64,000 nt of DNA from Trichoplax adhaerens (GCF_000150275.1 NW_002060953.1:2327858-2391857), one strand, 5' to 3'; shown: positions 38,330-53,901, counted from the stretch's first letter. A program made the numbers and translations. Notes: generated by a model from the sequence alone, not told the origin.

Positions 38330-41300
38330 ATGGAACGCGATAGCCCATTTATGAGGCCAAAACTGGGTAAAAACTGTGATGGAATATGCGTGGTAAGTAA
38401 TTCTCTTACTATTGATATAATATTTTGATGAAAATTGCCAATAAAGGCAATGCTCTGACTTAAAATAAGTTGTATAAGATGGCAAGTATTCGATCCTTAA
38501 AAATTATGAATACTAGACTTTTATTTGATAACATTTTAGTATTCATCACTTAGTTATTGAACTCTAATCTATAACTCTAATCTTGGCCCATATACTACTA
38601 AAAGAAGACTATAGTAGTCTTTCTCGCCACTCTTGTTTTAATTGTAATACATAATCTTGATGGATAGTTAAGCAATCCACGAAAAGTAAGTGAATATTCG
38701 AGAACATTAATCTGTCTAAGGTACTAACGTAATAGTTATTAGGAAGAATCAAATCTGGATACCAACTACGACAATAATAATTACCATGCAATAAAATAGG
38801 AAAACTAATAATTTTTAATTGTGTGGAAGACTCAAAATAAAATACTCTTAATTTACGTTACTGACAGGCAAATATAAATCTAAGCAGTTATCAACAGCAT
38901 CCTCAGTCTTATTTGTGTTCATGTGACATTATGATACATTCACTATCAAAATCTACATAATTGCAACCATATTAACTATTCTTGAATCATGCTATAATGT
39001 CCAAAATTTTAATAGTCACGGATCATATATGCAAGTTAGTGGAATAAAACTACAGCAGAATTCTAAAAAGCGGCATATTTCACTGATTCCCTCTGTAAAA
39101 ATTCAAACTTTTATGTCGATAATAATATACTTGAGCGAAAGATAAGCAGTTTAATGAAAGTTCCGCAACATTCGCTGTGCATTAAATTGCCAACCTTGAT
39201 GGAAAAATAGTTGCTGCAATAACGTATTGATGTGGAAGTAAAATTCTAATGAATATTGCTCTATCGGCATTGCCTGTTCAAGCGCGTATGATTTAGATTT
39301 CAAACATCTAGTTTTAAACTCATATGATTTGATTGTTCCATAATAGATATTAGAAAGAATAATTTGCGAGAATAAAATATGTGGTTTACCAGATGGACTC
39401 ATCAAGGCAATCTCATCAATATCGAGATGGGATTTTGTGGCGGCCGCTACGCCTCATGTTATACGTTGTTGCTCCGCCATGCTAGCGAATCGAAATCAGT
39501 TTGATAGAATGAACATCGCTGAAACTAAATTAATGTACACCTTACACTGGATTTTGCTGGATGCTCGAAGTGAATGCAGTACTGAATGTATTTTATCCAT
39601 GGAGGTGATCCAATTATTTGTTCAATTAATGGTGCCCCATGCTTACAATCTTAGAGATGCGGACTTAACATTTAGACTAGAAAAAGGTATTAGAATTTGG
39701 AAAGCGTTGAGACATCATCAAGCACCAGAGGTACCCGCTTTTACCGGCCAGTCTATTAATCAGAATCCATTATTACAACATAAAATGGTGACTAATTTTG
39801 ATACTGCTGTAGTGCGATGTTTAACTTCCTCAAATTGGTCAGAACAAGGTATTACTTGGGCTATTATTTATTTGCAGCAACAGCTAACCTACTCTATCAA
39901 TTCAATGTCTCAGCAATTGCTAGCAGATAGTGATAATATTCGAGAAGCGCGCTCAGCCTCTTGTTCTCGAATGCGCAATACTAAGCGTCATGTCCTTCAA
40001 CACCAGCAACGAAGTTTAGATCACCGCTCCGGTAAAGAGAATACGCAAACGACCAACCTCACATGTAATCCCTTAATGTTACATCAATTAGCCGTGAATG
40101 ACATTAGCTGTGGAAATAGTGAAGCAGGAAGCAGTAGTGATATCGATGATGTTGATTCGGCATCTAAGGAAGCCTATGATCTCTATCGTGCTAATATTTC
40201 AAATGCATTCTGCCACATCGTCAGGGGTCGAGCAAACCCTAGATTATGTGATTTAATTTGCGCTTATACCTTAACTGTTATAGATTCTAATTTTTTACCC
40301 TGGAAGTGCCTAGAACATTATACTAGCCAGGAAAAAGGAAAGCAATTACAGGACATGTTAGCCGTATACATGGGAAAAGAATCGTCTAGTAAATCAGATT
40401 TAAGCCATGAGGCTCTTCAACAAGTCGGTCAAGCATATGAGATTTATAATTCTATTTTAATTCTCGTCGTCAATGTATTTAAACATCTTGGTTGCCAGTA
40501 TGGTTGTGGCGAGGGCATCCGAGGCACACATGGCGATAAACTACGATCCCAAACTATTGATATACTGATACGATTACGTAACACAAGTAAGGTATTTTTT
40601 ACCGCTTGCCTGAGAAATTTTATCGTCAATAATGCAATACAAGATACTCTAGATTTCTATCATGCTTTATTGGGATTTTGCTGTGCAGAAAGTGGCACAG
40701 GTAATGACATGGTACATCCTATGAACAGCCAAAATTTAGGTTCAATAGAAAACTATTTGCTCCTATCGACATTACAGACATTTTTGCATCAATGCCAACA
40801 ATTTGATAATGCCACTCATCGAAATGCGGTTAGTATTATTATGTCATTAGTAAGAATTAAATGTTATTCTCGAATGTTTTATTTATTTTAATAAAATTGT
40901 ACTCATATGATATCTTTCTACTTGGCAATATGCTTTTAAAATAAAGGCATTTAGTAAAACTTCCGTCCACCTCAGCCATTATAGGCTGACGAAATGTAAT
41001 CTCGTTGCTTCTATTAACATGAAATAATGACTTTCCATACTTTGAATAATAGACACTCTCAGGAGAAATTCGCCAATTACTGCGACATATTAGCCATGAA
41101 TATCCGGACGTTTATTCACGGATTGTTCTAACCATTCTTGTCAAGTCTTGTAAATTATCGAATCGATCACCTGGGCTCTTTAGCAGTAGCGTACCTTGCT
41201 CAGATTCTGTTCCTTCATCAGACAGTGATTTTACTGTCTCTTGTTCATCATCATTTTCCGGCAATGCTGATTCATCAGCCGTACATAAACCAAGAAGCTT

Positions 41301-44300
41301 ATTAAAGAAGTTACTAACATCAAGTTTCAAAGAAAGATGTATGTGTGAGTAGCTTATCGTTGACATGAGGCTCATTAGCTATTATATCCTTGATAAAGTA
41401 CTAATGATGCATCATATAATTATTGCTATTTTTTACTGCACATTCGCATATGAAATTTACGCGAATCTTGCTAATGATATACACTTAGTATTGCCGTAAT
41501 TAAAATGATTGTGATACAGTGCTTAATAGACTGCGTGATTATAATATTTTAACTATTTGCTAATATGTGTTAGCGGATACAAAAATGAATAAAGGAAGTA
41601 GAGGTGAAATATCGCCGAGTCATTTACCATCTAGCAATACTGCCAGTAGTTCCGTTATCCAGGACACTGGAGAGATTACGGAACAGCCAATGACGGATAG
41701 AAGTACTCAATCATCGGCTACATATGGTATTTCTATTTCATAATGCAAATAAACTACAACAATAAAATTATTTATAGGATTAAGCTTAGCTATATATAAA
41801 GATATAAATTAATATAAAGGCTTTATTATTATTTTAACAGCAAGTAAAAGCCGTAATGACTATGCAGCTGAAAGAATCCACAGCAGAAATACTGGTGCAT
41901 CTGTGTGGAAAAAGCACTTATCCTTCCTTAAGTTAGGTCAAAAGGCCAAAAAATTACGCCGAGAATCCAGTTAAGTCCTATGCAACGAATTGTATTCATT
42001 TATTATTATGTTACCAATTCCTTATAAATAATGCCGGATGCCTTCTACTAGTTTCATTTAAATTCACGAATTACAGGCTGATAATTCATATTCTCATGTG
42101 AATCGAAACTAATAACGTAAAGGTATATTCGCTAATTACTATAAAACAAATTTTACCTCAATCACCCCTGGAATAGGCATTTTATCCGAAGAAGGTTCTG
42201 CTTACGCTAACTCAAGTGCTAGTATTCAAGCAATGGAAATTAAGAAATATTTAGAAAATTTAAATTGTGGAGTTTTGGATTTTTCCTTTTTAATTGAATG
42301 CTCCCAACCAGGCTCTGTGCCTAGCCCCGCTTTGTTAACTGCCATATTCAATCTGGTATGTCGTAAGTGACTCATTATGCTTATCATCTATATCAATCTT
42401 AAATTTCATGCCTACTACATTAATGATTCCAATAAATTTAAAGCTAATATGTTATCCGCTTAAATATGTATCACTAAATATTTTAAAAATGACTGATGTT
42501 GCTATGCATAGCATACAATACAATGCTATAGTCAATAAATTCTGTTAGACCGTTTTAGTAATAGCAACACATATACAAAAACGATTATAAAATTTCTGAA
42601 TAGAAATCACCGATTGTTGCGAGGGCTCTTATTTTTGCTCAACTTGCTCATCTTGTGAATCGATGCCGTCATAACGAATGGCCCACATGGATGACGAGAA
42701 ATTATTTACAAGGTAAGTAAGAGTTTAAAATTCGTTAACTAAATGAAATGTAACCTAGATATTTAAACATAGCATACAGTAATTAAAAGAATATTTTATA
42801 ATGCTTTACTAATAGTCATGATCATTGAAATTGTATAGGTCGTTCGACTACAGCTGTTAAACGGCGAAACGCTCGTCATAAGCAAGCAGTAGCTGAATCA
42901 TTTTATCAATGGGGTGTTGCCATCGGCAATAAATTAAGGGAGTTACACGAAAGTGAAACAATTGCAAAACATAACAGTGCAGAAGCCCATTTTGAACCTT
43001 GTAAGCTCTTATTCTCGATCATTAAGCTATAAAAAAATTAGCAAGACCATCTTTGAGCTAACTTAAAAATGTTTATAGTGTCATCTTTTATTCAATACAA
43101 ATTATTTTCATACATTCCTTAAATGAATCCGGGATTACAGTTGAGATCACCACCTCTTGTCCCTATTCATTGAAGCTCGTTGCTTGCCAATTAATCTATG
43201 AAATTACGGCATTTTTTGTGGAAAATCCAAGTGTGAAGACAAAAATCGATAACTACATATCGCCTAGGAGAGAGGAGCCTCGTAGTAGCAGAGCAAGTGT
43301 TAAGCAGACTGTCGGTTTCAAGAGACGAAGGAGGACTATTCGAGTTAGTACCATAGTTTTACTCCAAATAAATTAAAATCTATTTCGAATATCGTATATA
43401 GAGATTAGATTATGTAGCGATAATTGACTTAAGAATTTCCATTTGAATTTTATATCAGCAAAAATCCAGAGCTAGCAGTGCAAATTCCTCTCCACGCTCA
43501 AGAAGGACGTCCAATGTTGAAATAAATGATGATGACAGCCCGCTTAAAGTGTCGAGTCAAAGTTTTGATGACCGAAAACCTATTAAAAGCCCAAGTGCAA
43601 GTGTTAAAGGTGCCCCTGCCAATTTATTTGAAAGGAGACATTCTTCAGTGAAATTGGCTAGGACTGTGGTCTATGGCATATCAACAAGTATTTATTCACC
43701 GCGCATGCATGGCGGGCGTACTAGCATTTCTAAATCATGGCGTAAAAAATCAAGTATGGCAGCTGCAGAAGTAGAAGTAGAAGCAAAGGATGATGATAGC
43801 AGTATTTTTAAACGTAGGAGCACAAAGAGGAGAAGGCAGTCGCCTCTAGACAGAACCATATCTGCGGAACTGGGTGGTGTAGAAAATAGACGACGTTTTA
43901 TGTCAACTAGAGTCCGTAAAACCAGTAAAGGATCCACGATAAGCAATTCATTCCGACAAAGACTCATCCATACAGCAAGAAAATTCGAACAATCAGAGGA
44001 TAATGAGCCAACATCCCCAACAGTAAAATCTAATTTTGATATTGATTCGTTCCCTTGGATTCGGTCAGTTCTACAGCTATGCACAGATAAAGACTTCAGC
44101 TGCAAATGTTTGCAGCAAGGTAACAGTAAATGTTATGTTAGCTGTCATCGCTTTCAGACCGATTGTTGCTACCAACTTTCGAACATCATGAAGCTAGTTT
44201 GCAGTCGAATTCATATACCCGATGAGTTATTTATTGCCATTTTGACATCAAGCAAGAGTCCATATGAAAATTTTACTTCATCAAATAAAAGATTAACTCC

Positions 44301-47300
44301 GTTTTTAACTTACTTAGATAAAGATGTAAGTGGTTCATGTTCGAGCTATATTAGACTTTATTTAACTACATGCATTTGCCTATTTTTTATTACTCGATTC
44401 GTGGCAATTGTTAATTATATTTCGCTAATGATGAATTTTTACAATTCCTAGATGTCTTGCATTGCTTGCTCACCATTTTCAGTCATGTCAACTGCTGCAG
44501 CAACTTTGCCTGATTCAACCTATGAAAGCCTTATTCCTGTAACATGGCAATTGCTGTTAGAATCGGAATTAAAATTATCGTCTGTTGCTTGTAAGTAATA
44601 TAGTTAAAACCAAATCTCCCATGTCTCATATTTCATCGACTCCTTATAATAATCTGCCTTCCTTTCTTCAATTCTAGCTACAGTTTTCCTCTTGGCCTCT
44701 TCCAGGAAAGAGGAATATGTGCAAGAACTCCTTCGAGGCGAATTTAACTCAAAAGATGCTTCACGTATCGTTAAATGTATCCAAAGGTTTGTACAAAAGT
44801 ACTATTGCCTGAAATTTTAAATTATTAAGTTTATCGTTTCATAAATATAATTTAAGTTACGTTATAACTCTACCTTTTCATTTAGGTTTAGCATCTTATG
44901 GAGGAATCGATATAATATGTCTCCTAAGCTTCCGCATGCCGCTTATAAATATTTTAAGGTAGTGGAGAATGTATTGTTCAGAAGAATAAATGATGGTTGC
45001 TATTTTTACTTTCTATCGCTATTTTTTTTAAACTCTAGTTCGGGCCACCACGTGTTAAATTTACTTTACCTTCTCCTGCCTTGGGTCTACCAGCGCAAGC
45101 TGTGCCAGATATTTCGTGGGTTTTTGCATCACACTACAGAAATCCTGGAGACCTGGATGATAAGGTAACTTTTGAATAATTGTGATTCAAATTCGTAATG
45201 ATAGAGCAGTTGGACTGGTGTAATCACAAATCATTTATCCGCAGAATCAATGTCATTAAGAAGGATGCAGCGAATTCTATTACCCTATCAAGCTTTTTAA
45301 ACAACTTCATGTACTTTTCTTAATCTATTACTTTAGCTTTCCATAGTTGGTTACCGAACTGAAGTAATCTCTCAAAGAAGAGAAAAAAAAGAAAAAGAAA
45401 TAGCACAAATGAAAGCAAATCAGAGAGAAAACTATAAATTGCTCTCCATACCGCTGATATCGCACGCCTGTAACCAAGACGAAGGCGAAGGTTAGCCGCA
45501 GTATCGTCATTTATTCCAAGAACTTATGTTTAAATAGTTTGCGTGGTGATATTATCCTTGCTATGAATGTAATGTTGTTTATTCTAATACTATAAACCAG
45601 AAACCGAAGGGCAAGATAAGGAATACAATCGAATCATGCAACAACCTTTCTTTCCTCCTTCGCTCACTGCTTCGGTAATTGATTTAATAGCATGCCTGGA
45701 AAATGCTGCTACGGATTTTAACGGCGTATCTGGTAAACTTTTATTCAATTACTTCAGTTATAATTGAATTATTGATATAACGTTCAAGAAGTCCTTTCGC
45801 TGCCTTAATTACAAATTTATAGCTGACGTACCGCTTTGATTTATCGACGTAGTTATGAAAACTAGCTTGCAAGTAATATGGTCTTGTCTGGTTGAAGAAC
45901 CATCGCTGTTTTTTCGACATTTTATCGAAAATTTGTTGGATCGTGGTTCTCAGGTAAAGCTATTTCACAATTACTCACACTGGTACCAAAGGTGTCGTGA
46001 CTACAATGTCTCTACAAAAGATAGCATTTCCAACCTACAAGTGCTCATAAATACTGTTTCATTAAAAGTTTGCTCTCGCTGTTTTCAATTTAGGATTTAC
46101 TACTGCAATCCATTCGTAAGCTTTTGCTTTGCTTACCTTATCTACCTCAGGCTGCAGCTCATTTTTTACTGAATCATTTGGTATGAAGCATACATAGATT
46201 GCTAAATCATAGTATTAACAACGCTAATGCACTTTATCGAAATTTAACTTTTTTTGATCGCTACCTTGGCTGCTAAACAATTAAGATTGCTTAACCTTGT
46301 AGTACATTTCGCTTCGGTTAGGTTGGAGTTGTAATGCATCAAGTCAATAATCCAACAGAATTTTCCAAGCGCTCCATCATGTCTGTAATGTCAGTAGTAT
46401 GGCAGGTAAAATTTATTGTTCGGTAGATTACAAGAATATGACACATTTAGCTAGAAAAATATTACCCTTAATATTTTACCTATCCCTCAGGTTGCTTCTC
46501 ACGTCCATGATGTCAAGTTGAAAGATATCAAAGCCACTCTTCGAAAGGAGCAAAGCGATGTAAAAATTTAAAGACATACTATCCTATTAATTGCAGCTAA
46601 ATAAGCCTAGCATTCTCAATACTGTAGCATTTTTAAATGTAATTTTCGAATTTTTAGTCGACGGTATTAATTTGCGCTGGAGGTCCGGGAGCTAAGGTAA
46701 ATACAAACTAAAAACACTTGATAGTTATCTATTACCTGATTTCAGCTGCAATATAAAGTATTCATTACAAAATGCTGTTATTTTGACAGAACGTTATTTT
46801 ATGAACTAAAATTTTATCTTACAGAAATTAAAGATTTTTTCACCGGAAAATCTAGAAACTGCTATTGAAGTGCCGCTGCATGAGGTCAAATTGCTATCAC
46901 GTATTAATTTACCGCTAGTCTAGGGCATTAAGTTGTTATTTTCGTGCAAAATATTAAGAAGTAAAAAGGTTTATATTTCCTTTAATTTTTACAAGTAGGA
47001 CATGCAAATGGGACGTGTTTACGATTTTGCCATTGCTCGATCACATTCACATCGCGACGAGTATTGCTTAATAGACCAGAAGTCGGGTAAAGCAAATCAT
47101 ACTTTCATATCACCTAAGATCATTTAATTTTGCTGCTTACAGAACCAAAGAAGTTTAAGCTTTACTCTCAGCAAATTTTAAATATCGAATCTTCAAATAA
47201 GCGATTCTTTCATATCCTTAGATTATGTTTTCGACTCAAAAGACTATGTCATAGATTTCTACAGTCATCGTAACAATCCACCACCTAATTTGTTGATTAA

Positions 47301-50300
47301 GAAATTATCTCGCAATGACAAGGAGCAACGAATTTCTGCACAGGTGTGGCTGATGTAAACTAAAATAGTAAAATAGTTACAGTATTGATGAAATAATGAA
47401 GTATCACTGACCATTTAATCCAATTGCAGCTTTTCTAATAAATTCTACTACAGTGAATATTTCAATGATACCACATTAAATCTTATAAATTTAAAAGATT
47501 ATAACTAGAAAATTGGCAGAAGTCGGGAAATTACTTTTCACCCAAGTGCTAGTCCACGTTGATGATAATCAGGTAATAAACGAAATGCTTAGCATTAAGC
47601 TAGCTATTGAAAAATCAGATATGACATAAATTAATTATCATATTTGTACAAATAATCTTTTCTTGAAAAGCACTTTACTGGTGAATGTTTATTTTAATCT
47701 TGAATAGATCTTACAGCAATCCTTACAGCTCCATTCTGATTTAGTGAAGCTGCAATCATTCCCTAGGACCGCAATTGATGTCGATTTCGTTCTTTGTGGT
47801 ATAGAGACCTATGGTCGTGTAAGTGGGCGCAATTTACTTTATATGGAACCTTGAGAAGCACTTGAAATTAGTGGCTGAGCTACACATCTTTATTATCAAG
47901 AGTGGCTTAACATTGGCCTTGCTATGTTTTATTTATAGGAATTAATCACTACAGATATTGTGCAAAGGCTTTCATGGATTAACTTTATCTTGGAATTGTT
48001 TCAAGGAATTGGTTCGACATCGTCATATTTATGGTCTGATGAATTCACGTCGTATATTAATATCATTAACGGAGCAATATTAATGCATAGTGAAGAGGTT
48101 ATAATCCTGAGATCTGGTCTGGCAGTGTTTATAAAAATTGCTCAACAATTTGGTCAATCGTTTATAAATAATTGCGGGTATATTACGCTTACCACTTATA
48201 ATACCTAGCAAATCTTGAAATGAAAGTGTTACTTTAATTAATATAATATATATATTACATCTAATAGAATAATTGCTTCTACCAATGTCAATGCTTTAAT
48301 TCTTCAAAATTTCTATATTCCAGTTATAATTGCATCCTGCCGACATTAATACAAATATATGCTCACCATTATCATAATTCGTTGGCTAAGCAAGCCATAG
48401 AGGTAAGCATATAGCGTTAATTCACCTTATCTAGTAGTATGTATGCCGTCAATACTATATTATTACATTAAGTATAATAACCATCTGGCATAAATTACTC
48501 TAATCATGTCATCTATTGTATTCCAATTAGTTTACATGGAGTCAATTCTATGCAATACATAGGAGCCCTTTCTTACTCCGGGTATAATTGAAATCGTTAA
48601 TATTATGACAATTTTAGTTCAACTATTTCAATCAATGCATTTAGTAATCGTGAAACCGAATTCGTTCTAATAATGTAACCAAACTGAAAATTTAAATTTT
48701 CTTCGCTCTGCTAATACATTAAATAACTTGAGCCTTCTTTAAGTTAATTGTTTTTTTCTACGGAAACCGTAAGTGCCTCGCTATAATAGAACCTTTGCTA
48801 TCAAAGCCAAACATTGCCGTGAACGAAACCGAAAAAGTAAGTAATTTACAATAATATTAGTGGATAATATCGAAAAAAGTAAAACCAATACTAACAATGA
48901 GTTATACCTCAGATATCAGCTCACAACATGTTTTCCTTATTGATGTCCATGGAATCGAAACCGAGTGATCCGATTGGTATTCTTGATCTTTTCGAAAATT
49001 TACCCAAAGCAGCAGTATGCAGCGATTCAAAATTCCAATTCAACATCTTCTATTTTATTTTACGTAGCAATAATTAGAAAGTTTTACTCGAATAATTACC
49101 GAAATAATTTCCATCTAGTGCTGATATTCAAGTTCTGTGTTTTAATCTAATTTGACTTAACCTTTTGCAGGACAACTGCTACGATTCTGTAGATTGGCAA
49201 TTCGACTTTAAATTAGTTATTCGCCTCTGTGTAGTAGTATTTGTTTATGCACCAGAAAGTAAAAGAAGCTTTCAGTTAATGGTAAAGTAGCTAATACATA
49301 ATTTGTTCCCGGTTTCGACAGCAGTTTATCTACTTTATTGACTAACTTTCATTTTAAACATGCTAGAGTATTCTCAATTTATTATTGCCCTACTATTACG
49401 ATCATCTCCGAGAGAAAACCCGAGTGAGCAAACAAAAACTTATTGATTGCAAGCTTGAAGTGGATGCTCTAAACGAAATTGCTTCTTCCATCCATTTATT
49501 ACTGAAGAACAGTAAATTCATGGCAAAGTTAGCTTTCATCATTACTAATTAATATGATATATCTTTATCATTTCTTGTTTAAAAGTAGTGAAAAATACAG
49601 AGCATTTTTGCGTAATTACTTAGGAGTTTTACCATACCGCAAAAGTTATATAATCATTATGTACTGCATGGTGATAACAAGTACAAAAGGAAAGATATGG
49701 AAAGCAGCAATCATAGTGTATTCATTGATGTAACAAGTTCCATAACTGCTAATCAAACATTTAGTTTAACTCGGCAATCAACACCCCCTTACAGGTAAGG
49801 CTCTCAAAATACAAATGGTAAACGGTAATTTAGACGGAGAAAAACTTCTTGCTTTCAAATTTACCACAATTCTAAACTAATACTGATTTTTGGAATTCGA
49901 TCTTCTATTACAGGCAGGGAACCTTCGAACAGGCATCTATGTTTCGTGAAGGCGAAAAATATGATGGTGGTGCACGGATCAAAGATAGTCAACGCGGAGA
50001 CTATCTACTATCTATCGTGTCTACATTTGTCACAGTACACTTGCAACGTCTAACTGAATTAAGTCATTACTTACCAAGGCAATATTCCATTTCTGACGTC
50101 TTTGATAATAATTGCTTTACGGTAAAATCAATTACTGAGAAAAATCATTAATATAATCAGATCCTTTTTATTAACAAATATGATCACTTTATTACATTTA
50201 TGATAGATTATTACCGATGTGACCGTATCTTTATTCAAGCTGGCTCTTTATGACTCTAGTGTAATGCGAAATGTGAATATCTCTAGGTAATGGCATTGCT

Positions 50301-52843
50301 TTGACTCGCTGGTAGTTATGACTTGAAATTTACCTTCTATCACGACATAATCTAGATATTTTACACAAATTATGCCTGCAATTGACTGGCTACACCCAAA
50401 TTTGTTCAAGTATTTTCGATCATTTATGAAGAAGTTAGATAAAGTACTTCATAGTTCAGCTAGAATGCAAGCATTCCAGGTATGGTCATCAATTAAGTGA
50501 TGGATTATATTTGTAGATACTGCAACCTAAGCTAAGATATCGAGAATAAAAATAATATCATAAAATAGTCTAGCTTACTTCATTATTGCGCTGTTATATT
50601 GATTAATATCATCATTGCTACATGGTTTTAGACATCCCAAAGTTGTGAATTAATCGTGTCTCTGGCAAAAGGTGATTGTCAGTAAATGCAAATAAACTGA
50701 AATATTTACAGCGTTTAAGAAAATATTTTGGCATACCGTTGATAAACACGTAAAAAGAATAAGACAACCTCTTAACTTTCTTTTTTCTTAGGATTGACTA
50801 CGATCATTCAGAAAAAGAAAGAATTAGCTGGTGTTCAAACAGTACAGGTTGTTTTAAATTAAAATTTTAACATGATCCTATGATGTAAACCACTAATGAT
50901 TTAGTATTACGAAAGTATTGTATTATTAAAGTAAAATTATGTCTTGTCAATAGGGAGTAATCAGTAGCTTAGTATCCTTTCTATACGAAAATGTCCCTCC
51001 ATTTGATGAAGGAATTTCTGGATACAATGATACAACTTTAAATAGAGTACCCGATGCCTTCCAACAAGCAGTGCTTGACTTGGTAGTTGTTGAACTTTAT
51101 ACAGTTAAAGAATTTTCATGTTTAAGAGCAGCTTGCAATAACGACTTCGAGTTTGGAGATAAAACCGAAAAAGAGCTGGTCTTTATCCGCTTTTTGATAC
51201 CTCTAACCTTCCAAATTGCCAAGCATAATTTCTTAGGCATGAAACTAACTTTTGAATATATTAAGAATGAGTGATTGATCCTTTGTTGACAGCTTAAATA
51301 CAATACTTTGTGTCATGCTTTGACTAGAACAAGCAAATAAAGTTTTAAAAACTTATTATGACATTATTATAGGTGAAGACTGCTGCGTCTTGTATCCTGA
51401 CATAGTTTTCTTAATGAAGTGTTACCTAAGTGCCCTAGCTAATCAAAGCAAACAACGCCGAAAACTGATGCAGTTTATGCCAGAATTAATTGGCCATCCC
51501 CCTAATAGTTTGCATTGCGGTAGTTTTAGCTTCTTACCGAGAAAGAACCTGTCGAAACTAAATGAAAATAAAATAGAACAATTGCAACATATAGCATTCC
51601 TAGGTAATGTAACTTTGATGTTGATTATTTCTTTGCTTACGGTGAAGCTACTTTGAGTATTAAGTTGGTAAAACATTGGATTAATTTCGTAAGTGTGGCA
51701 ATTGTCTTTGTATCGTTTTATGAAAGGTCTAAAAGTCTTGATTACCAGTTTCCATAAAGTACTCGGAAATCATTGGCTGCTACTGAGTAAATTTATCCAA
51801 GAATATTTCACAACGGAAATCGGTATGAGTATTCGGAAATTAAAATTTTTACCCTTTTAGTAACAGAAACACCTATCTATGACCATAAAGGTGTATTCCT
51901 ACAAATAAAGTATTGCATATATATGTTAAAACTAAAGCCCGAATCCCATATTTATATTTAAAGCAGCACAAGGTATTTAAATACTTTAGGTACTAGAGTT
52001 TATATTGCAGATAGAATAATTATGAAATTACTATCGTTTATTGTTGGGAATTGTTTAAGTTGAGAAATGTCGACTCAATACATTTTATCTCTTCAATCTT
52101 GATCTAGACAATGAATGCTTAAGAATAGCACTTTTGGACTTTATTAAATTTACCATGATGTATAGAACTCCGTTATATCTACATCTGCTACCGTTTGTCA
52201 AGTCTTCATTAGTGAGGATTACAAATTTAATTGGTCTTGTTATCAACTGCATATAGTAGCAGATATAAGATACCCCTAATCCTTTTAAATGACGAAGCAC
52301 GTATATGTCTTTTTGTCTTTTTAGACAGAATTATTTGAAAAGAAGGACAGAAATGAGATCATGAAGCAGCAAATTATCGAAATTCAGCAAATTTCAATGC
52401 AGCCTTTCTTTGATAGCGCAGAATCTTGCTTAAGCAGACTATATGACGAATTTGAAAAAATTACGTTTACGAAATTGGTTTTAATCGATAGTGAGAACAT
52501 TCAAGACGATGAAATTAATTCTATACTTGATACGCCTACAAGTAACAAACTCTTAGTCAGAAGTAAGAGCTATCCATTAATGTTCAACGAATTTGCTAGT
52601 AACCGTGATGATGATGAAATCGTCCATCATGATCGTAGTATAACACAAGCTACAGTTTTCTGTTCAAAGCTAAGTATTAATAAAGCTAGGATTAATTTTA
52701 TGATTGATAAGCATCGTTGTAGAACTGAAGATATCAAAAAGGCTAAATCTGCCGAAGAAATTGTAACAGAAATAACTTGCTCCAATGAAAGTGAAAATTG
52801 TAACGAATGTGACAATCAGGATTTACGAGAGACGATACTATAG
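38330..52843 (+). CDS. UNC80: UNC80, NALCN sodium-leak channel complex subunit
   Basis: UNC80 is a very large HEAT-like scaffold that couples the NALCN leak channel to UNC79 and to receptors. Exon 1 (38330-38392, 21 codons) reads SPFMRPKLGKNCDGICV. After a 954-base intron, exon 2 starts at 39347 (LERIICENKICGLPDG, ISRWDFVAAATPHV, ETKLMYTLHWILLDA, DADLTFRLEKGIRIW) and runs about 1.5 kb. Later exons match UNC80 in order: SPIVARALIFAQLAHLVNRC, SFYQWGVAIGNKLREL, RIVKCIQRFSILWRNRY, LPSPALGLPAQAVPD, VIWSCLVEEPSLFFRHF, LITTDIVQRLSWINFILELF, NECLRIALLDFIKF and IKFTMMYRTPLYLHLLPF. The stop is TAG at 52841-52843. No AG acceptor lies between an upstream stop at 38297 and the ATG, which supports this start. 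The serine-rich C-terminal tail is much shorter than in vertebrates. Several internal exon edges are approximate. Identity is certain. Confidence 0.93.
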
Positions 52844-53901
52844 CCAGAAGACTGATACTGTTCTATTATTAAATTAACGTTTTATTAATTAATAAGAACT
52901 TATTAAATTTTTCTAAACTTCTGAAACGTGTAAAGTCTTGTAAAGTCTTGTAAAGATATTATGGTCCAAGTTAACTAAATAAGCAGATGTTCACAAGTTA
53001 ACTTTAAATTAATAATATTTGAAAGTTCGTATGAGTAAACGATTATATTTATTGGATAACATATACTTAAACATAGCATTTAAATAAACGTTTGATGACA
53101 AATCGTTTTCCAAATTAATCACATATTGATGCTTGGGCATTATCTAGTGATTGCGTCATTGGCCAAGATCATTAGATCCTTTAATAATATTATCGACAGT
53201 CATTCTTAGTTCTAAATGAATTTTCGATAATTCTCTAGAGAAAATATTTAGACTAAACGCTTACAAAATTAATTGTAATATGCCAGCATAGCTAATGTAT
53301 AGATTCATTTCCACAGTTTTCAAAGATACTTGGTAGTTTATAACGAAGAAATAGAAGGAGATATTGCTTATGCAACAGTCAACTGTGATTTACTTGAATT
53401 CGATATAAATTTAGTACCGTAGTTTTTGACATGATTTAACGCTTTAGAGTATAGCGTGGATTTAATAATTTGATATTTAGTTTTAAAATGCCGATTATAT
53501 GCTTTAATATACTGGTACAGATATTGGAGTAGCAAATCTGAGAAGCAAGTCATTTTAATTAGATATTGAAGAGACATTATTGTGTTTAGGTCTTAAATAG
53601 TAGCTGTATGAAATCTAGCTAGATTTTCTTATCTGTCTACATTTATCATAAATATTGTTAAATTAGCTATATAAATGAGTAGGCAGACAATCTATTCTCT
53701 TCCGCATTCAAGAACGTATGAAAATGCAGATATTCACGTATATCAATAACAGTATTATGTATTTCATGGTATACGATAGCTTTCTTATGGCCGTATTTTT
53801 ACAGTGCTGAGGCGCAGAGAAACTTCATAATATGGTCTACGTGGCAATCCTAGTGATATTTTAAGATCTGTGACAAAATTTAAAATTTATCGTAATTAAT
53901 C
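52844..53901. other. Convergent intergenic region after UNC80
   Basis: This is 3' flank of UNC80 and of the minus-strand membrane protein. An AATAAA at 53083-53088 is a candidate UNC80 polyadenylation signal, about 240 bases past the stop. A 10-bp tandem repeat sits at 52929-52955. No coding exon and no GTAC array were seen. Confidence 0.5.
52929..52955. repeat. 10-bp tandem repeat, about 2.7 copies
   Basis: The unit TAAAGTCTTG is repeated head to tail, with the flanking TG also matching. It is short, perfect and in the UNC80 3' flank, about 90 bases after the stop. Probably simple slippage. Confidence 0.8.

Noticed and set aside
38609-39405. Two minus-strand frames upstream of UNC80 exon 2
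   Set aside because: They lie in UNC80 intron 1 and antisense to exon 2. The plus strand matches UNC80 exactly at the exon, and the minus frames match nothing.
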